64,000 nucleotides of DNA, taken from Pseudomonas reinekei. GTDB taxonomy: Bacteria; Pseudomonadota; Gammaproteobacteria; Pseudomonadales; Pseudomonadaceae. Where the stretch lies: NCBI RefSeq assembly GCF_001945365.1, contig NZ_MSTQ01000001.1:310001-374000 (forward strand). Direction: 5' to 3'. The notes under the pieces were generated by a model that was given only the letters and a program-made list of their open reading frames with translations, had not been told where the DNA came from and did no database searches. The translations under genes were made by a program, and so were the position numbers. How positions within the stretch are numbered: position 1 is the first letter of the stretch; the number at the start of each line of letters is the position of its first letter. Shown in pieces: positions 8,401-18,194 of the stretch.

Positions 8401-8553
8401 ATGAACTACGCCACCTATTACCGTTACGACATTTCTACCGCCTGGCGATTTACCACCCTCCGCTCGGGACAGCCTGCCGCCTCCGATCGGTCACCTACAG
8501 GTGGCAAGCACATACACGCAGCCAATCCGGCCAATTGTCGAACACCCCACTAG
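8401..8553 (+). CDS. small Tyr-rich ORF (second putative leader peptide)
   Basis: A 50-codon ORF with GAGG 9 nt before ATG 8401, between the attenuator terminator and the DAHP synthase gene. Its first 17 residues (MNYATYYRYDISTAWRF) contain four Tyr, one Trp and one Phe. The rest is Pro/Ser/His-rich without a recognised domain. It could be a second regulatory leader or a small protein; no T-tract terminator follows it, only a short GCGGG/CCCGC hairpin before the aro start. Coding status is inferred from start context and composition only. Confidence 0.5.
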   Translation: MNYATYYRYDISTAWRFTTLRSGQPAASDRSPTGGKHIHAANPANCRTPH

Positions 8554-8601
8554 GGCCGAGCGCGCGGGAACGAACCCGCCGCCTGCCCAGGAAGCCTGAA
8601 T

Positions 8602-9681
8602 ATGAACTCGTCCGTCTCTGCTCTGCCACTGTCCACCCTGAGCCCAGCCAATGAAGCGCTGACCCTGCGCCTGCCCAGCTCATTGCAACTCAAACAGCAA
8701 CTGCCTCTCACCCACGCCCTGACCCAACAAGTCGCTGCCCACCGCCAGGCGGTCCGCGCGATTCTCAATGGTGAAGACTCTCGCTTGCTGGTCATTGTTG
8801 GCCCTTGCTCGATTCACGACCCACAATCTGCGCTCGAATACGCTGGTAACCTCGCCCGTCTGGCCGCCGACGTCAGTGACGACATGCTGCTGGTCATGCG
8901 CGCCTATGTCGAAAAACCCCGCACCACCGTCGGCTGGAAGGGCCTCGCTTACGATCCGCACCTCGACGGCAGCGACGACATGGCCGCCGGGCTGACACTG
9001 TCTCGCGAACTGATGCGCGAAATGCTACAGCTGGGATTGCCGGTGGCGACCGAACTGTTGCAACCCATGGCGGCCGGCTACTTCGATGACCTGCTCAGTT
9101 GGGTTGCCATCGGCGCCCGCACCACGGAGTCGCAAATCCATCGGGAGATGGCCAGTGGCTTGAGCATGCCGGTCGGCTTCAAGAACGGCACCGATGGTGG
9201 TGTAGCCGTGGCCAGTGACGCCATGCGCTCGGCCGCCCACCCGCATCGCCACTTCGGTGTCGACAGTCAGGGGCATCCGGCAATCATCCAGACCCCGGGC
9301 AACGCCGATACCCACCTGGTATTGCGTGGCGGCCATCAGGGTCCGAACTACGACCGTGCCAGCGTTGCCAAGGTGCATAACGACTTGACCAAGCTGAAGA
9401 TTCCTGCGCGCATCATGGTCGATTGCAGCCACGCCAACAGCGGCAAGGATCCGTTGCGTCAGCCGGCGGTGTTCAATGACGTGCTTGAACAACGCCTGCA
9501 GGGTGATCGTTCGCTGATCGGCATGATGATCGAAAGTCATTTGTTCGAGGGTTGCCAGCCGCTGAGTGCGTCGTTGAAATATGGTGTGTCGGTTACCGAT
9601 GGTTGCCTGGGGTGGAATGGGACGGAAGCATTGTTGCGCCAGGCATCTGATCGCCTCCGTGCACAGCGAATAGCACGATAA
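8602..9681 (+). CDS. 3-deoxy-7-phosphoheptulonate (DAHP) synthase, class I AroF/G/H type
   Basis: 359 residues. It condenses phosphoenolpyruvate and erythrose-4-phosphate in the first step of the shikimate pathway. Class I signatures are clear: VGPCSIHDP (residues about 72-80), EKPRTTVGWKG, IGARTTESQIHREMASGLSMP, GFKNGTDG and DCSHANSGKD, which supply the metal Cys/His ligands and substrate Lys/Arg residues. AGGAAG precedes ATG 8602. The leader peptide and terminator upstream point to control by aromatic aminoacyl-tRNA supply, in addition to the allosteric feedback known for the family. I cannot tell from sequence alone whether this is the Tyr-, Phe- or Trp-sensitive isozyme. Confidence 0.95.
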   Translation: MNSSVSALPLSTLSPANEALTLRLPSSLQLKQQLPLTHALTQQVAAHRQAVRAILNGEDSRLLVIVGPCSIHDPQSALEYAGNLARLAADVSDDMLLVMRAYVEKPRTTVGWKGLAYDPHLDGSDDMAAGLTLSRELMREMLQLGLPVATELLQPMAAGYFDDLLSWVAIGARTTESQIHREMASGLSMPVGFKNGTDGGVAVASDAMRSAAHPHRHFGVDSQGHPAIIQTPGNADTHLVLRGGHQGPNYDRASVAKVHNDLTKLKIPARIMVDCSHANSGKDPLRQPAVFNDVLEQRLQGDRSLIGMMIESHLFEGCQPLSASLKYGVSVTDGCLGWNGTEALLRQASDRLRAQRIAR

Positions 9682-9697
9682 GCATGCCCATCACCCG

Positions 9698-9727
9698 CCC
9701 ACCAGTCCTCGCGTCGCGACTGGTGGG
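9698..9727 (+). terminator. hairpin after DAHP synthase
   Basis: CCCACCAGTC (9698-9707) and GACTGGTGGG (9718-9727) form a perfect 10-bp stem, 17 bp after the aro stop and just before the convergent gene end at 9740. There is no T-tract, so termination efficiency is uncertain. Confidence 0.5.
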
Positions 9728-9739
9728 TGGGCGGCAGTT

Positions 9740-10783
9740 TCAGGACTGCACCTGGACCAACACCTCATCTGACGCCTGACTGACATCGTCAAGACGCTCT
9801 ACTGAGTAGGCGACCCGAATCGTCGTGTCCCGATGCTCTCGCCAAAACCTGTAGGGAACGATGAACACCAGTGGCTCGCCGGCGATTTCCCTGGTTATCT
9901 CGCGGTCATCGCGATGATTGAAATAGTCGCCATCGCACTTCAGGTACACCAACTCGCCCTCTTCGGCCCGCGCGCCGTTGATCACGACGGTGATGCCATC
10001 CATCGCATCCTGCAGGTCCAGCCGGCCCTCATCAGCCTCCAGAATCAATGGTGGCAACAGGGGCTCGCGCGACAACGGCCCGATCAGCAATTGCACCGGC
10101 TCAGAGTATCGAGGGGCCTGACCCGCTTGCTGGACGCAGTAACTGAGGGTGACATTTGACCCAAGGTTGGGGGCGATGCAGTCCGGACTGATCCAGAAGG
10201 ACAGTTCACTGCCCACGGCAAACACCTCTACTTTCAGCGTATCGCTGAAGCTCGCTTGCGAAGAAATACCCGCCCACGCCAACAGGATCTGGTCTCCCTC
10301 GGCCATCCGCGCATAGGGCCTGATCGTGACAAGCGAGCCTTCAGGTACGCGGTCCGGGTCAATCGTCCCGCCCACTGCATCGGCGGCAATGGCCGGCAGC
10401 AAGTCCGGACTCACATCTCCAACGCTCAACTGCAATCGCGCTGAATGCGCCGGGACCGCCCGCAGGACACTTTGCAATGTGTAGAACACCTCCAGCGAAC
10501 CACCATCGAGTGCGGCAATGTGAGTGGCCGGCACCACAAATACAGTGTCGAGCCCGACCTGCTCTTCGCTGACAAAGCGAGTCACTTGATGCCGGTAAAG
10601 GAGACCTTCGACGTCCAGTCCCTCCCAATGCAACAACAGTTTGTCGCCACAGGCCATGCCCGGATAGGGACGGACCCTGATGACGACCCTTCTTTCCGAG
10701 GGGTCCAGCACGGCGTTTTCCGCCGGTTCCAGCAGCGGTGGCGGTAACAGTTGCGGGGCAATGCTTGCTTCATGAGTGGTCAT
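9740..10783 (-). CDS. hypothetical protein with three Ig-like repeats
   Basis: 347 residues from ATG 10783, which has GGAG 9 nt upstream; the frame stays open to 10936 but that extension has no ribosome-binding site. No signal peptide is visible. The sequence consists of three roughly 100-residue units each with the pattern V-x-I-R-P-Y-x-x-M-x-x-G-D-x-[IL]-L-x-W-x-G, then a beta-rich stretch ending before the next unit (units start near residues 10, 120 and 230; the third is divergent). Such beta-sandwich repeats are common in Pseudomonas surface or toxin-associated proteins, but this one has no export signal or catalytic domain, so its function is unknown. It is followed convergently by DAHP synthase. 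Confidence 0.7.
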   Translation of the reverse strand: MTTHEASIAPQLLPPPLLEPAENAVLDPSERRVVIRVRPYPGMACGDKLLLHWEGLDVEGLLYRHQVTRFVSEEQVGLDTVFVVPATHIAALDGGSLEVFYTLQSVLRAVPAHSARLQLSVGDVSPDLLPAIAADAVGGTIDPDRVPEGSLVTIRPYARMAEGDQILLAWAGISSQASFSDTLKVEVFAVGSELSFWISPDCIAPNLGSNVTLSYCVQQAGQAPRYSEPVQLLIGPLSREPLLPPLILEADEGRLDLQDAMDGITVVINGARAEEGELVYLKCDGDYFNHRDDREITREIAGEPLVFIVPYRFWREHRDTTIRVAYSVERLDDVSQASDEVLVQVQS

Positions 10784-11122
10784 TGAATGGCTCCGGTCCT
10801 TGGAAACAGTGCTGCCTTGAGGGTCAGGCAACGAACGAAACCTATTGGACCCGATGCCCGCCCGTTGCGATGCCGGAGATCCACGTTGCATGAAGAGGAA
10901 AAACGACACGCGTGAAGTAGGTCGTTGTTCACGCAAGCTCAGGACTCGCTGAATGGATGTCTGGAGATTCCGATCAAGGCTTCGTACATGTCCGAGCTTT
11001 CTTACGGCTTCTATTACGTTTTCATCAACTTACAGCGGTTTTTTCATACACCGCGCGCCCGTCTTAGTGCTTTAGAGTGAGGCGCATCGCACCCCCTCAA
11101 TCCACTGAAAAAGGTAAATACC
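10784..11122. other. intergenic region between divergent genes
   Basis: It holds the regulatory region of the Ig-like repeat protein (minus) and of the lipase (plus). I see no further ORF with start signals and no convincing promoter; the lipase start has AAGG 11 nt upstream. Confidence 0.4.
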
Positions 11123-12004
11123 ATGCAACGGAATGCAAACACCCAGTATCCAGTTCTGCTGGTCCATGGCCTGTTCGGCTTTGACCGGATCGGTACGTTT
11201 GAGCTCTTCCACGACGTGAAACAGGCCCTCAGAAACGCTGGTGTGCGGGTTTTCGTGCCTCATTTATCGGCCACCCACAGCAACGAGGCACGGGGCGAAC
11301 AACTGCTGGCGCAGATTCAACGGGTGCTGGATGGCACAGGCACAGCCAAAGTCAACCTGATCGGACACAGTCAGGGTGCACTCGCTGCCCGTTACGTGGC
11401 GGCGGTTGCCCCACAGTCGGTTGCTTCGGTGACCTCAGTCAGCGGCCCGAACCACGGCTCGGAGCTGGCAGATTTTCTGTGCAAGGCCCTTGAACCTGGA
11501 CGCTTGCCAGAACAGATTGCGGAAACGGTCGCGACCTTGTTCGCAGACTTCCTGTCGTTGCTCAGCGGTCACCATCGCCTGCCGCAGAGCGCCGTCGCCG
11601 CGTTGAATGCCCTGACCACCGAAGGTGTGGGCGAATTCAATGACAAATACCCTCAAGGCTTGCCAAAAACCTGGGGCGGCAAGGGCCGGGAGTTGGTCAA
11701 TGGCGTGCGGTACTACTCCTGGAGCGGCATCCTGCCGGACAGTGTCCTGAATGAAGGCATGAATGCCCTGGGTCCTGTTCACGGTTTCCTTCGTTCGCTT
11801 TCCCGATACTTCATTACAGAAGCCGAGCAAAATGACGGCATGGTGGGCCGCTACAGCTCGCATCTGGGCACGGTCATCCGGTCTGACTATCCACTGGATC
11901 ATCTGGCGGTCATCAGCCCATCAGCCGGCATGATCAGCAAAACCATCGACCCGATTGACCTCTACGTGCAGCACGCCGCCCGCCTCAAAAAGGCCGGTCT
12001 GTAA
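11123..12004 (+). CDS. triacylglycerol lipase, Proteus/psychrophilic-type family I.1
   Basis: 293 residues, alpha/beta hydrolase. The oxyanion region is VLLVHGLFGFD (residues 11-21), the nucleophile Ser83 is in GHSQG, the acid Asp lies in EQNDGMVG and the His in PLDHLAVI. The protein has no signal peptide and no foldase gene beside it; both fit the Proteus / P. fragi-type lipases (about 280-290 residues, no Lif chaperone) rather than the secreted P. aeruginosa LipA type. It hydrolyses acylglycerols or related esters. How, or whether, it leaves the cell is not shown by the sequence. Confidence 0.85.
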   Translation: MQRNANTQYPVLLVHGLFGFDRIGTFELFHDVKQALRNAGVRVFVPHLSATHSNEARGEQLLAQIQRVLDGTGTAKVNLIGHSQGALAARYVAAVAPQSVASVTSVSGPNHGSELADFLCKALEPGRLPEQIAETVATLFADFLSLLSGHHRLPQSAVAALNALTTEGVGEFNDKYPQGLPKTWGGKGRELVNGVRYYSWSGILPDSVLNEGMNALGPVHGFLRSLSRYFITEAEQNDGMVGRYSSHLGTVIRSDYPLDHLAVISPSAGMISKTIDPIDLYVQHAARLKKAGL

Positions 12005-12110
12005 AGAGCGCTGGCGCTCCAGGCCGCATACAGCGGAACTTTGAGAAGAAATCGCTCACTGAATCCGGTAGGCTCACCACTTTACCGAATATTGAAAGGA
12101 GTATTTCCCC

Positions 12111-12392
12111 ATGGCTAAAGCCACTGCCCGCCACATCCTTGTTGCCAGCGAAGACAAGTGCAACGAACTCAAAGCCCAAATCGAGGCTGGTGCGGATTTC
12201 GCCGAAGTCGCCAAGGCTAACTCCACCTGCCCCTCCAGCCGTCAGGGCGGCGACCTGGGTTCGTTCGGTCCTGGCCAGATGGTCAAGGAATTCGACACCG
12301 TCGTCTTCAGCGCACCGATCAATGTCGTGCAAGGCCCGGTCAAGACCCAGTTCGGTTATCACCTGCTGGAAGTGACCAGCCGTCAGGACTGA
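12111..12392 (+). CDS. ppiC: parvulin-type peptidyl-prolyl cis-trans isomerase
   Basis: 93 residues, a single stand-alone parvulin domain: ARHILVASEDKCNEL at the N-terminus, then FAEVAKANSTCPSSRQGGDLGSFGPGQMVKEFD and FGYHLLEVTSRQD at the C-terminus, as in E. coli PpiC. It catalyses cis-trans isomerisation of prolyl bonds in the cytoplasm. AAAGGAG precedes the ATG. A second, about 55 percent similar copy lies at 28041-28316. Confidence 0.93.
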   Translation: MAKATARHILVASEDKCNELKAQIEAGADFAEVAKANSTCPSSRQGGDLGSFGPGQMVKEFDTVVFSAPINVVQGPVKTQFGYHLLEVTSRQD

Positions 12393-12413
12393 TCGACGCC
12401 TGATGTCCGTATG

Positions 12414-12440
12414 CGACGGCCCGCCTTTAGGTGGGCCGTT
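12414..12440 (+). terminator. probable terminator after ppiC
   Basis: The stem ACGGCCCGCC / GGTGGGCCGT with a short TTTA loop lies 22 bp after the ppiC stop, followed by TGTGCTT; the T-tract is weak. Confidence 0.5.
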
Positions 12441-12527
12441 GTGCTTCAGATACGCAATACGGCTGGCGAGGGACGCGCCGCTAGCGTACAAATTGTCGTT
12501 AACGACCACCCGGCTCTAAGGCTGACA

Positions 12528-14396
12528 ATGCGACTGGCTTTCCCAACTTTGTTATTCACTGCCGTGGCCCTGCTGATGGGCGCCGCTGGTGTGAACGCCG
12601 CACCGCAACATGCGTTAACCGTCTACGGCGAACCGGCCAAGTACCCTGCCGGTTTCAGTCACTTTGCCTACACCAACCCGCAAGCGCCCAAAGGCGGGAC
12701 GATGCGTCGCTCGGCAATCGAGATCGGGCATTTCGACCATGTCTTGCCGTACATCGACAAGGGCATCGGCGTCTCGCAGATCGACGGAATGCTGTACTCG
12801 CCCTTGGCCCAGCGCTCGCTGGACGAGCCTTATACCGTGTATGGCCTGGTGGCGCAGAAGATGGAGCGCTCCGATGACGGGCTGTCGCTGCGTTTCTATC
12901 TCAACCCCAAGGCGCGTTTTGCCGATGGCAAGCCGATCACCGCCGAGGACGTGCGCTACACCTTCAACTTGTTGATGACCCAGGGCAGCCTGCGTTATCG
13001 CACGCAATTCGCTGACGTCAAAGGCGTCGAAGTGGAGTCGCCACTGTCCGTGCGCTTCGACTTCAAGAACAACGAAAACCGCACCTTGCCACTGGATATC
13101 GCCACCTTGCCGGTGTTCCCCGAGCACTGGTGGAAAACCCGCGACTTCGCCGGCGGCGGCGGGTACGAGCCGCCGCTGGGCAGCGGCCCTTATAAAGTGG
13201 GAAAAGTCGACTCCGGACGCAGTATCACTTTCGAGCGCAATGCCGACTGGTGGGGCAAGGACCTGCCGGTAAGCCGTGGCCTGTACAACTTCGATCACTT
13301 CAGCATCGAATACTTCGGCGATACCGACGTTGCCCGTCAGGTGTTGCGCGGTGGCGCCTATGACTATAACCGCGAATTTTCCGCCACCGGCTACTCCATC
13401 GGTTACGAAAGCCCGGCCCTGAGCGATGGTCGACTGCAAAAGGCCCACCTCGCCGTCGAAGCGCCACAGCCGTCCCAAGGTTTTGTGTTCAACCTGCAAA
13501 AGCCGATGTTTCAGGACCGCAGGGTGCGTCAGGCGCTGGTGATGCTGTGGGATTTCGAATGGAGCAATCGGCAGATGATGCGCAACATGTACATCCGCCA
13601 GCAGAGCTTTTTCTCCAACACCGAACTCGCCGCCCGACAGCTGCCGGACGCTGGCGAGCTGGCGATTCTCGAGCCGTTGCGCGGGCAGATCCCGGATGAA
13701 GTGTTCACCCAGGTGTTCCAGGCACCGAAAACCGATGGCAGCGGCATTATTCGCGACAAACAGTTGCAAGCCCTGGCGCTGCTGGAACAGGCCGGCTGGA
13801 CGCCAAAAGGCGATCAACTGGTCAACGCCGACGGCGAGCCGCTCAGCTTTACGTTCCTGATCAGCCAGAATGGCCTGGATCGTTTGCTGCTGCCCTACAA
13901 ACGCACCCTCAAGCAAATCGGCATCGACCTCAACATCCGGCGCATTGACTCCTCGCAGTACGTCAACCGCCTGATGAGCCGTGATTACGACATGATTGTC
14001 ACGGGCTACCCGGTCACGACTTCCCCGGGCGGCGAGCTGTTCAACTATTTCGGTTCGGCCGCGGCCACCGATTCCGGCTCCAACAACTACATGGTGTTGA
14101 AGAACCCGGCGGTCGATACGCTGCTCACCGGGCTGGTCCGCGCAAATACCCAGGCCGAGATGCTGCGTTATGCCCATGCGCTGGACCGAGTGCTGCAATG
14201 GAACTACTACTGGATTCCCAACTACTACCCGCCAGGAACGTCCACCGTGTGGTGGAACCGTTTCGGCATACCGAACGTGCAGGCCAGCAATGACGAAGCC
14301 ATCGAGAGTTGGTGGGAGATGAGCAGCACGCCGCTGACCAATCAGGAAATGACCGCCGAGCGCATCCGCCGTGGCACACCCGGAGGACCGCATTGA
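12528..14396 (+). CDS. yejA: oligopeptide/microcin C-type ABC transporter substrate-binding protein YejA
   Basis: 622 residues from ATG 12528 (AAGG upstream). It starts with a Sec signal peptide ([20 protein letters not shown], cleavage near NAAPQ). The mature part is a family 5 solute-binding protein: [19 protein letters not shown] is the YejA-type N-terminus, and [22 protein letters not shown] is the family 5 signature. It captures peptides (microcin C-like peptide-nucleotides in enterobacteria) in the periplasm for YejBEF. The stop overlaps yejB (TGATG). Confidence 0.92.
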   Translation: MRLAFPTLLFTAVALLMGAAGVNAAPQHALTVYGEPAKYPAGFSHFAYTNPQAPKGGTMRRSAIEIGHFDHVLPYIDKGIGVSQIDGMLYSPLAQRSLDEPYTVYGLVAQKMERSDDGLSLRFYLNPKARFADGKPITAEDVRYTFNLLMTQGSLRYRTQFADVKGVEVESPLSVRFDFKNNENRTLPLDIATLPVFPEHWWKTRDFAGGGGYEPPLGSGPYKVGKVDSGRSITFERNADWWGKDLPVSRGLYNFDHFSIEYFGDTDVARQVLRGGAYDYNREFSATGYSIGYESPALSDGRLQKAHLAVEAPQPSQGFVFNLQKPMFQDRRVRQALVMLWDFEWSNRQMMRNMYIRQQSFFSNTELAARQLPDAGELAILEPLRGQIPDEVFTQVFQAPKTDGSGIIRDKQLQALALLEQAGWTPKGDQLVNADGEPLSFTFLISQNGLDRLLLPYKRTLKQIGIDLNIRRIDSSQYVNRLMSRDYDMIVTGYPVTTSPGGELFNYFGSAAATDSGSNNYMVLKNPAVDTLLTGLVRANTQAEMLRYAHALDRVLQWNYYWIPNYYPPGTSTVWWNRFGIPNVQASNDEAIESWWEMSSTPLTNQEMTAERIRRGTPGGPH

Positions 14397-15454
14397 TGTG
14401 GGGCTATATTCTTCGGCGTCTGCTGCTGATCATTCCGACGCTGGTGATCATTCTTCTGGTCAACTTCGTGATCGTCCAGGCCGCGCCGGGCGGGCCGGTT
14501 GAACAGGCGATCGCGCACTTGCAAGGCATCGGCGGCGCCAGTGTCGGCGGTGGTTCTAGCGAGACCATGACCAGTTCCCGGGCTAGCCGTGGCCTCGATC
14601 CGCAACTGATCAAGGACATCGAAAAACAGTACGGTTTCGACAAGCCCGCGCACGAGCGCCTGTGGCTGATGCTGACCAGTTACGCTCAACTGGATTTCGG
14701 CAAGAGCTTTTTCCGCGGCGCCACGGTCACCGACCTGATCCTGCAGAAAATGCCGGTGACCATCTCCCTGGGCCTCTGGGCTACGCTGATCACTTATCTG
14801 GTATCGATTCCGCTGGGCATCCGCAAGGCTGTGCGCCACGGCAGCCTTTTCGACATCTGGAGCAGCACGGCGATCATCATCGGTTACGCAATGCCGGCGT
14901 TCCTCTTTGCCATGTTCCTGATCGTGGTGTTTGCCGGGGGTACTTCGCTGAACTGGTTCCCGGTACGCGGACTGGTGTCGGACAACTTCGAATCGCTGTC
15001 GACCGTGGGCAAGATCGCCGATTATTTCTGGCACCTGGTGTTGCCGGTGTCCGCGCTGGTGATCGGCGGCTTCGCGACCCTGACCATCCTGACGAAAAAC
15101 TCGTTCCTCAATGAAATCACCCGTCAGTACGTGGTCACCGCCCGCGCCAAAGGCCTGAGCGAACGCCGGGTGCTGTACGGACACGTGTTTCGCAATGCCA
15201 TGTTGCTGGTGGTGTCCGGGATTCCCCAGGCCTTCATCAGCGTGTTTTTTGCCGGCTCACTGCTGATCGAAGTCATCTTCTCTCTTGATGGCCTGGGCCG
15301 CATGAGCTACGAAGCGGCAGTGTCGCGGGACTATCCCGTGGTGTTCGGTTCGCTGTTCATCTTCACCCTGTTCGGCCTGCTGATAAAACTGGTGGGCGAC
15401 CTGTGCTACACCCTGGTCGACCCGCGTATCGATTTCGCCGCGAGGAACGCCTGA
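14396..15454 (+). CDS. yejB: ABC transporter permease YejB
   Basis: 352 residues starting at ATG 14396, which overlaps the yejA stop by one base. It has an N-terminal membrane segment ([20 protein letters not shown]), a periplasmic loop with the GFDKP block, and a BPD-transport domain with five further membrane spans. The EAA loop is [26 protein letters not shown] (about residues 245-270). Forms the importer channel with YejE. Confidence 0.93.
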   Translation: MWGYILRRLLLIIPTLVIILLVNFVIVQAAPGGPVEQAIAHLQGIGGASVGGGSSETMTSSRASRGLDPQLIKDIEKQYGFDKPAHERLWLMLTSYAQLDFGKSFFRGATVTDLILQKMPVTISLGLWATLITYLVSIPLGIRKAVRHGSLFDIWSSTAIIIGYAMPAFLFAMFLIVVFAGGTSLNWFPVRGLVSDNFESLSTVGKIADYFWHLVLPVSALVIGGFATLTILTKNSFLNEITRQYVVTARAKGLSERRVLYGHVFRNAMLLVVSGIPQAFISVFFAGSLLIEVIFSLDGLGRMSYEAAVSRDYPVVFGSLFIFTLFGLLIKLVGDLCYTLVDPRIDFAARNA

Positions 15455-16476
15455 TGTTCAAGCTCTCGCCGTTAGGCCGACGTCGTTTCGAACGCTTCAA
15501 GAAAAACCGCCGTGGCTGGTGGTCGCTGTGGTTGTTTATCGGCTTGTTCCTGCTGACCCTGGGGGGCGAACTCATTGCCAACGACAAACCTCTGGTGGTC
15601 AGTTATCAAGGTTCGTTGTACTTCCCTGCCCTCAAGCGCTACACCGAGCAGGAATTTGGCGGACAACTGCCGTTCCAGGCTGACTACCGCAGCGACTACG
15701 TGCAGAAACTGATCAAGAAAGACGGCGGCTGGCTGTTGTTCCCGCCGATTCCCTTCAGTGATGACACCCCAAACTATGACCTGAACAAACCTGCCCCGAG
15801 TCCGCCGTCGGAGGTCAACTGGCTGGGCACCGACGATCAGGCGCGGGACGTCCTGGCCCGGGTGATTTTCGGTGCACGGGTGTCGATTCTGTTTGCCCTG
15901 ATGCTGACCTTCGTCAGCGCGCTGATCGGCATCGCCGCCGGTGCCCTGCAAGGCTATTACGGTGGCTGGGTCGATTTGCTTGGCCAACGGTTGCTGGAAG
16001 TCTGGTCCGGTCTGCCGGTGCTGTACTTGCTGATTATTCTGTCGGGGTTTGTCGAGCCCAATTTCTGGTGGCTGTTGGGGATCATGGCGCTGTTTTCCTG
16101 GCTGGCCCTTGTGGATGTGGTGCGCGCCGAGTTCCTGCGCGGACGCAATCTGGAATACGTCAAGGCTGCCAGGGCACTGGGCCTGAGCGATCGCAAGGTG
16201 ATCGTGCGGCACATTCTGCCCAACGCCATGAACGCGACGTTGAGCTATCTGCCGTTTATTCTCACCGGCGCCATCTCGACGCTCACGGCGCTGGATTTCC
16301 TTGGCTTCGGCATGCCGGCCGGCAGCGCGTCCCTGGGCGAGTTGATCGGTCAAGGCAAGCAAAACCTTCAGGCGCCATGGCTTGGGCTGACGGCGTTTTT
16401 TACCCTGGCGCTGATTCTTTCTTTACTCGTGTTCATTGGTGAAGCCTTGCGCGACGCCTTTGATCCGAGGTCTTGA
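15454..16476 (+). CDS. yejE: ABC transporter permease YejE
   Basis: 340 residues beginning at ATG 15454, sharing its first base with the yejB stop. The N-terminal basic FERFKKNRRG segment, the first membrane span and the long periplasmic region (KRYTEQEFGGQLPFQADYRSDY) are typical of YejE, followed by the DPP-type permease domain with LGTDDQARDVLARVIFGARVS and EAA loop YVKAARALGLSDRKVIVRHI. Partner of YejB. Confidence 0.93.
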   Translation: MFKLSPLGRRRFERFKKNRRGWWSLWLFIGLFLLTLGGELIANDKPLVVSYQGSLYFPALKRYTEQEFGGQLPFQADYRSDYVQKLIKKDGGWLLFPPIPFSDDTPNYDLNKPAPSPPSEVNWLGTDDQARDVLARVIFGARVSILFALMLTFVSALIGIAAGALQGYYGGWVDLLGQRLLEVWSGLPVLYLLIILSGFVEPNFWWLLGIMALFSWLALVDVVRAEFLRGRNLEYVKAARALGLSDRKVIVRHILPNAMNATLSYLPFILTGAISTLTALDFLGFGMPAGSASLGELIGQGKQNLQAPWLGLTAFFTLALILSLLVFIGEALRDAFDPRS

Positions 16477-16490
16477 GGCGGACTGTTGAT

Positions 16491-18068
16491 ATGACCAACC
16501 TGATCGAAATCCGTGACCTCAGCGTGTCCTTCAACGGCCAGACGGTCGTGCGTAACCTGTGCCTGGACATCCACCCGGGCGAATGCCTGGCGTTGGTGGG
16601 CGAGTCGGGCTCGGGCAAATCGGTGACCGCTCACTCGATCCTGCAATTGCTGCCCGAATGCGGCACTGAAACCACCGGCAGTATCCGTTATCGAGGTCAG
16701 GAACTGGTGGGCGCGGACGCCAGGAAATTGCGCGAATTGCGCGGCAACCGCATTGCGATGATTTTCCAGGAGCCGATGACCTCCCTCAATCCGCTGCACA
16801 GCATCGAAAAGCAGATTGGCGAAACCTTGCTCGTGCACAAAGGCATGGCTGGCAAAGCCGCACAGGCACGGATTCTGGAATTGCTGCACCTGGTGGGCAT
16901 ACAGAAACCCCAGGAACGGCTCAAGGCCTATCCCCATCAACTGTCCGGCGGCCAGCGTCAGCGGGTGATGATCGCCATGGCCCTGGCTTGCGAACCGGAT
17001 TTGTTGATCGCCGACGAACCCACCACCGCCCTTGACGTCACCGTACAGCGCAAGATTCTGTTGTTGCTCAAATCGTTGCAACGGCGGCTCGGCATGTCGC
17101 TGCTGCTGATCAGCCATGACCTCAACCTGGTGCGCAGCATTGCCCAGCGCGTGTGTGTGATGAAGGCCGGCGAGATTGTCGAGCAAGCCACCTGCGAGAC
17201 CCTCTTTACCGAACCCAAACACCCCTACAGCTGCGTGCTGCTCAATGCCGAGCCAGAGGGTGAGGCCCTGCCCCGTGACGAACGCGAGAACGTCCTGGAA
17301 GTGGACGACCTGCGCGTGCAATTTCCCGTGGGCGGCAGTCTGTTTCGGCGCAAGACTTACTTCAAGGCTGTCGATGGCATCAGCCTGAATATCCAGCGCG
17401 GCAAAACCTTGGGCATCGTCGGCGAGTCAGGTTCCGGCAAGTCCACGCTTGGCCAGGCGATCCTGCGCCTGCTGGACTCTGAAGGCAGCATTCGTTTCCA
17501 GGGTGAGGCGCTGGACGGTTTGTCGCAGAAGCAGTTACGGCCGTGGCGCAAAAAAATGCAGGTGGTGTTCCAGGATCCCTACGGCAGCCTCAGCCCGCGG
17601 ATGTCAGTGGCACAGATCATTTGCGAAGGCCTGGAGGTGCATAGCCAGTTGAGCGACGAAGAATGCAACGCCGAGGTGATTCGGGCATTACAGGAAGTTG
17701 GTATCGACCCGCAAAGCCGTCATCGCTACCCCCACGAGTTTTCCGGCGGCCAGCGCCAGCGCATTGCGATTGCCCGGGCACTGGTGTTGAAGCCGGCGCT
17801 GATTCTTCTGGACGAACCGACCTCGGCGCTGGACCGTACCGTGCAAAAACAGGTCGTCGCCCTGCTCCGTCAGCTTCAGGAAAAGCATGGCCTGACCTAT
17901 CTGTTTATCAGCCATGACCTGGCGGTGGTTCGCGCCCTGGCGCACGACATGATCGTGGTCAAGGATGGCAAGGTGGTGGAAAGCGGCGCCAGCCATGATC
18001 TATTCGATGCGCCGCAACACCCGTACACCAAGGAGCTGTTGGCGGCAGCGCATGTAGGGCAGGCATAA
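16491..18068 (+). CDS. yejF: ABC transporter ATP-binding protein YejF (two fused ATPase domains)
   Basis: 525 residues with two ABC domains. First: Walker [10 protein letters not shown] (about residue 38), signature LSGGQRQRV and Walker [10 protein letters not shown]. Second, from about residue 270: Walker [10 protein letters not shown], signature FSGGQRQRI and Walker [10 protein letters not shown]. Both are followed by the oligopeptide C-terminal motif HPY(S/T). GAGG lies 10 nt before ATG 16491. It energises YejBE import. The gene ends the operon and is followed by a REP doublet. Confidence 0.94.
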   Translation: MTNLIEIRDLSVSFNGQTVVRNLCLDIHPGECLALVGESGSGKSVTAHSILQLLPECGTETTGSIRYRGQELVGADARKLRELRGNRIAMIFQEPMTSLNPLHSIEKQIGETLLVHKGMAGKAAQARILELLHLVGIQKPQERLKAYPHQLSGGQRQRVMIAMALACEPDLLIADEPTTALDVTVQRKILLLLKSLQRRLGMSLLLISHDLNLVRSIAQRVCVMKAGEIVEQATCETLFTEPKHPYSCVLLNAEPEGEALPRDERENVLEVDDLRVQFPVGGSLFRRKTYFKAVDGISLNIQRGKTLGIVGESGSGKSTLGQAILRLLDSEGSIRFQGEALDGLSQKQLRPWRKKMQVVFQDPYGSLSPRMSVAQIICEGLEVHSQLSDEECNAEVIRALQEVGIDPQSRHRYPHEFSGGQRQRIAIARALVLKPALILLDEPTSALDRTVQKQVVALLRQLQEKHGLTYLFISHDLAVVRALAHDMIVVKDGKVVESGASHDLFDAPQHPYTKELLAAAHVGQA

Positions 18069-18087
18069 TCCAGCCAGACCGCGTCGC

Positions 18088-18164
18088 GGCCTTCGCGAGC
18101 AGGCTCGCTCCCACAGGTTTTGTGTGATTCCTGTGGGAGCGAGCCTGCTCGCGATGAGGCCGGT
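18088..18164. repeat. REP doublet (inverted pair)
   Basis: Two inverted copies of the Pseudomonas REP core (CGCGAGCAGGCTCGCTCCCAC and its complement) separated by a short AT-rich linker, between yejF and hbcR. Confidence 0.9.
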
Positions 18165-18194
18165 ACTGGCAACCTAAAATCAGGACCGATATCC

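Noticed and set aside
12615..14393. 592-codon minus-strand ORF
   Set aside because: Antisense shadow of yejA.
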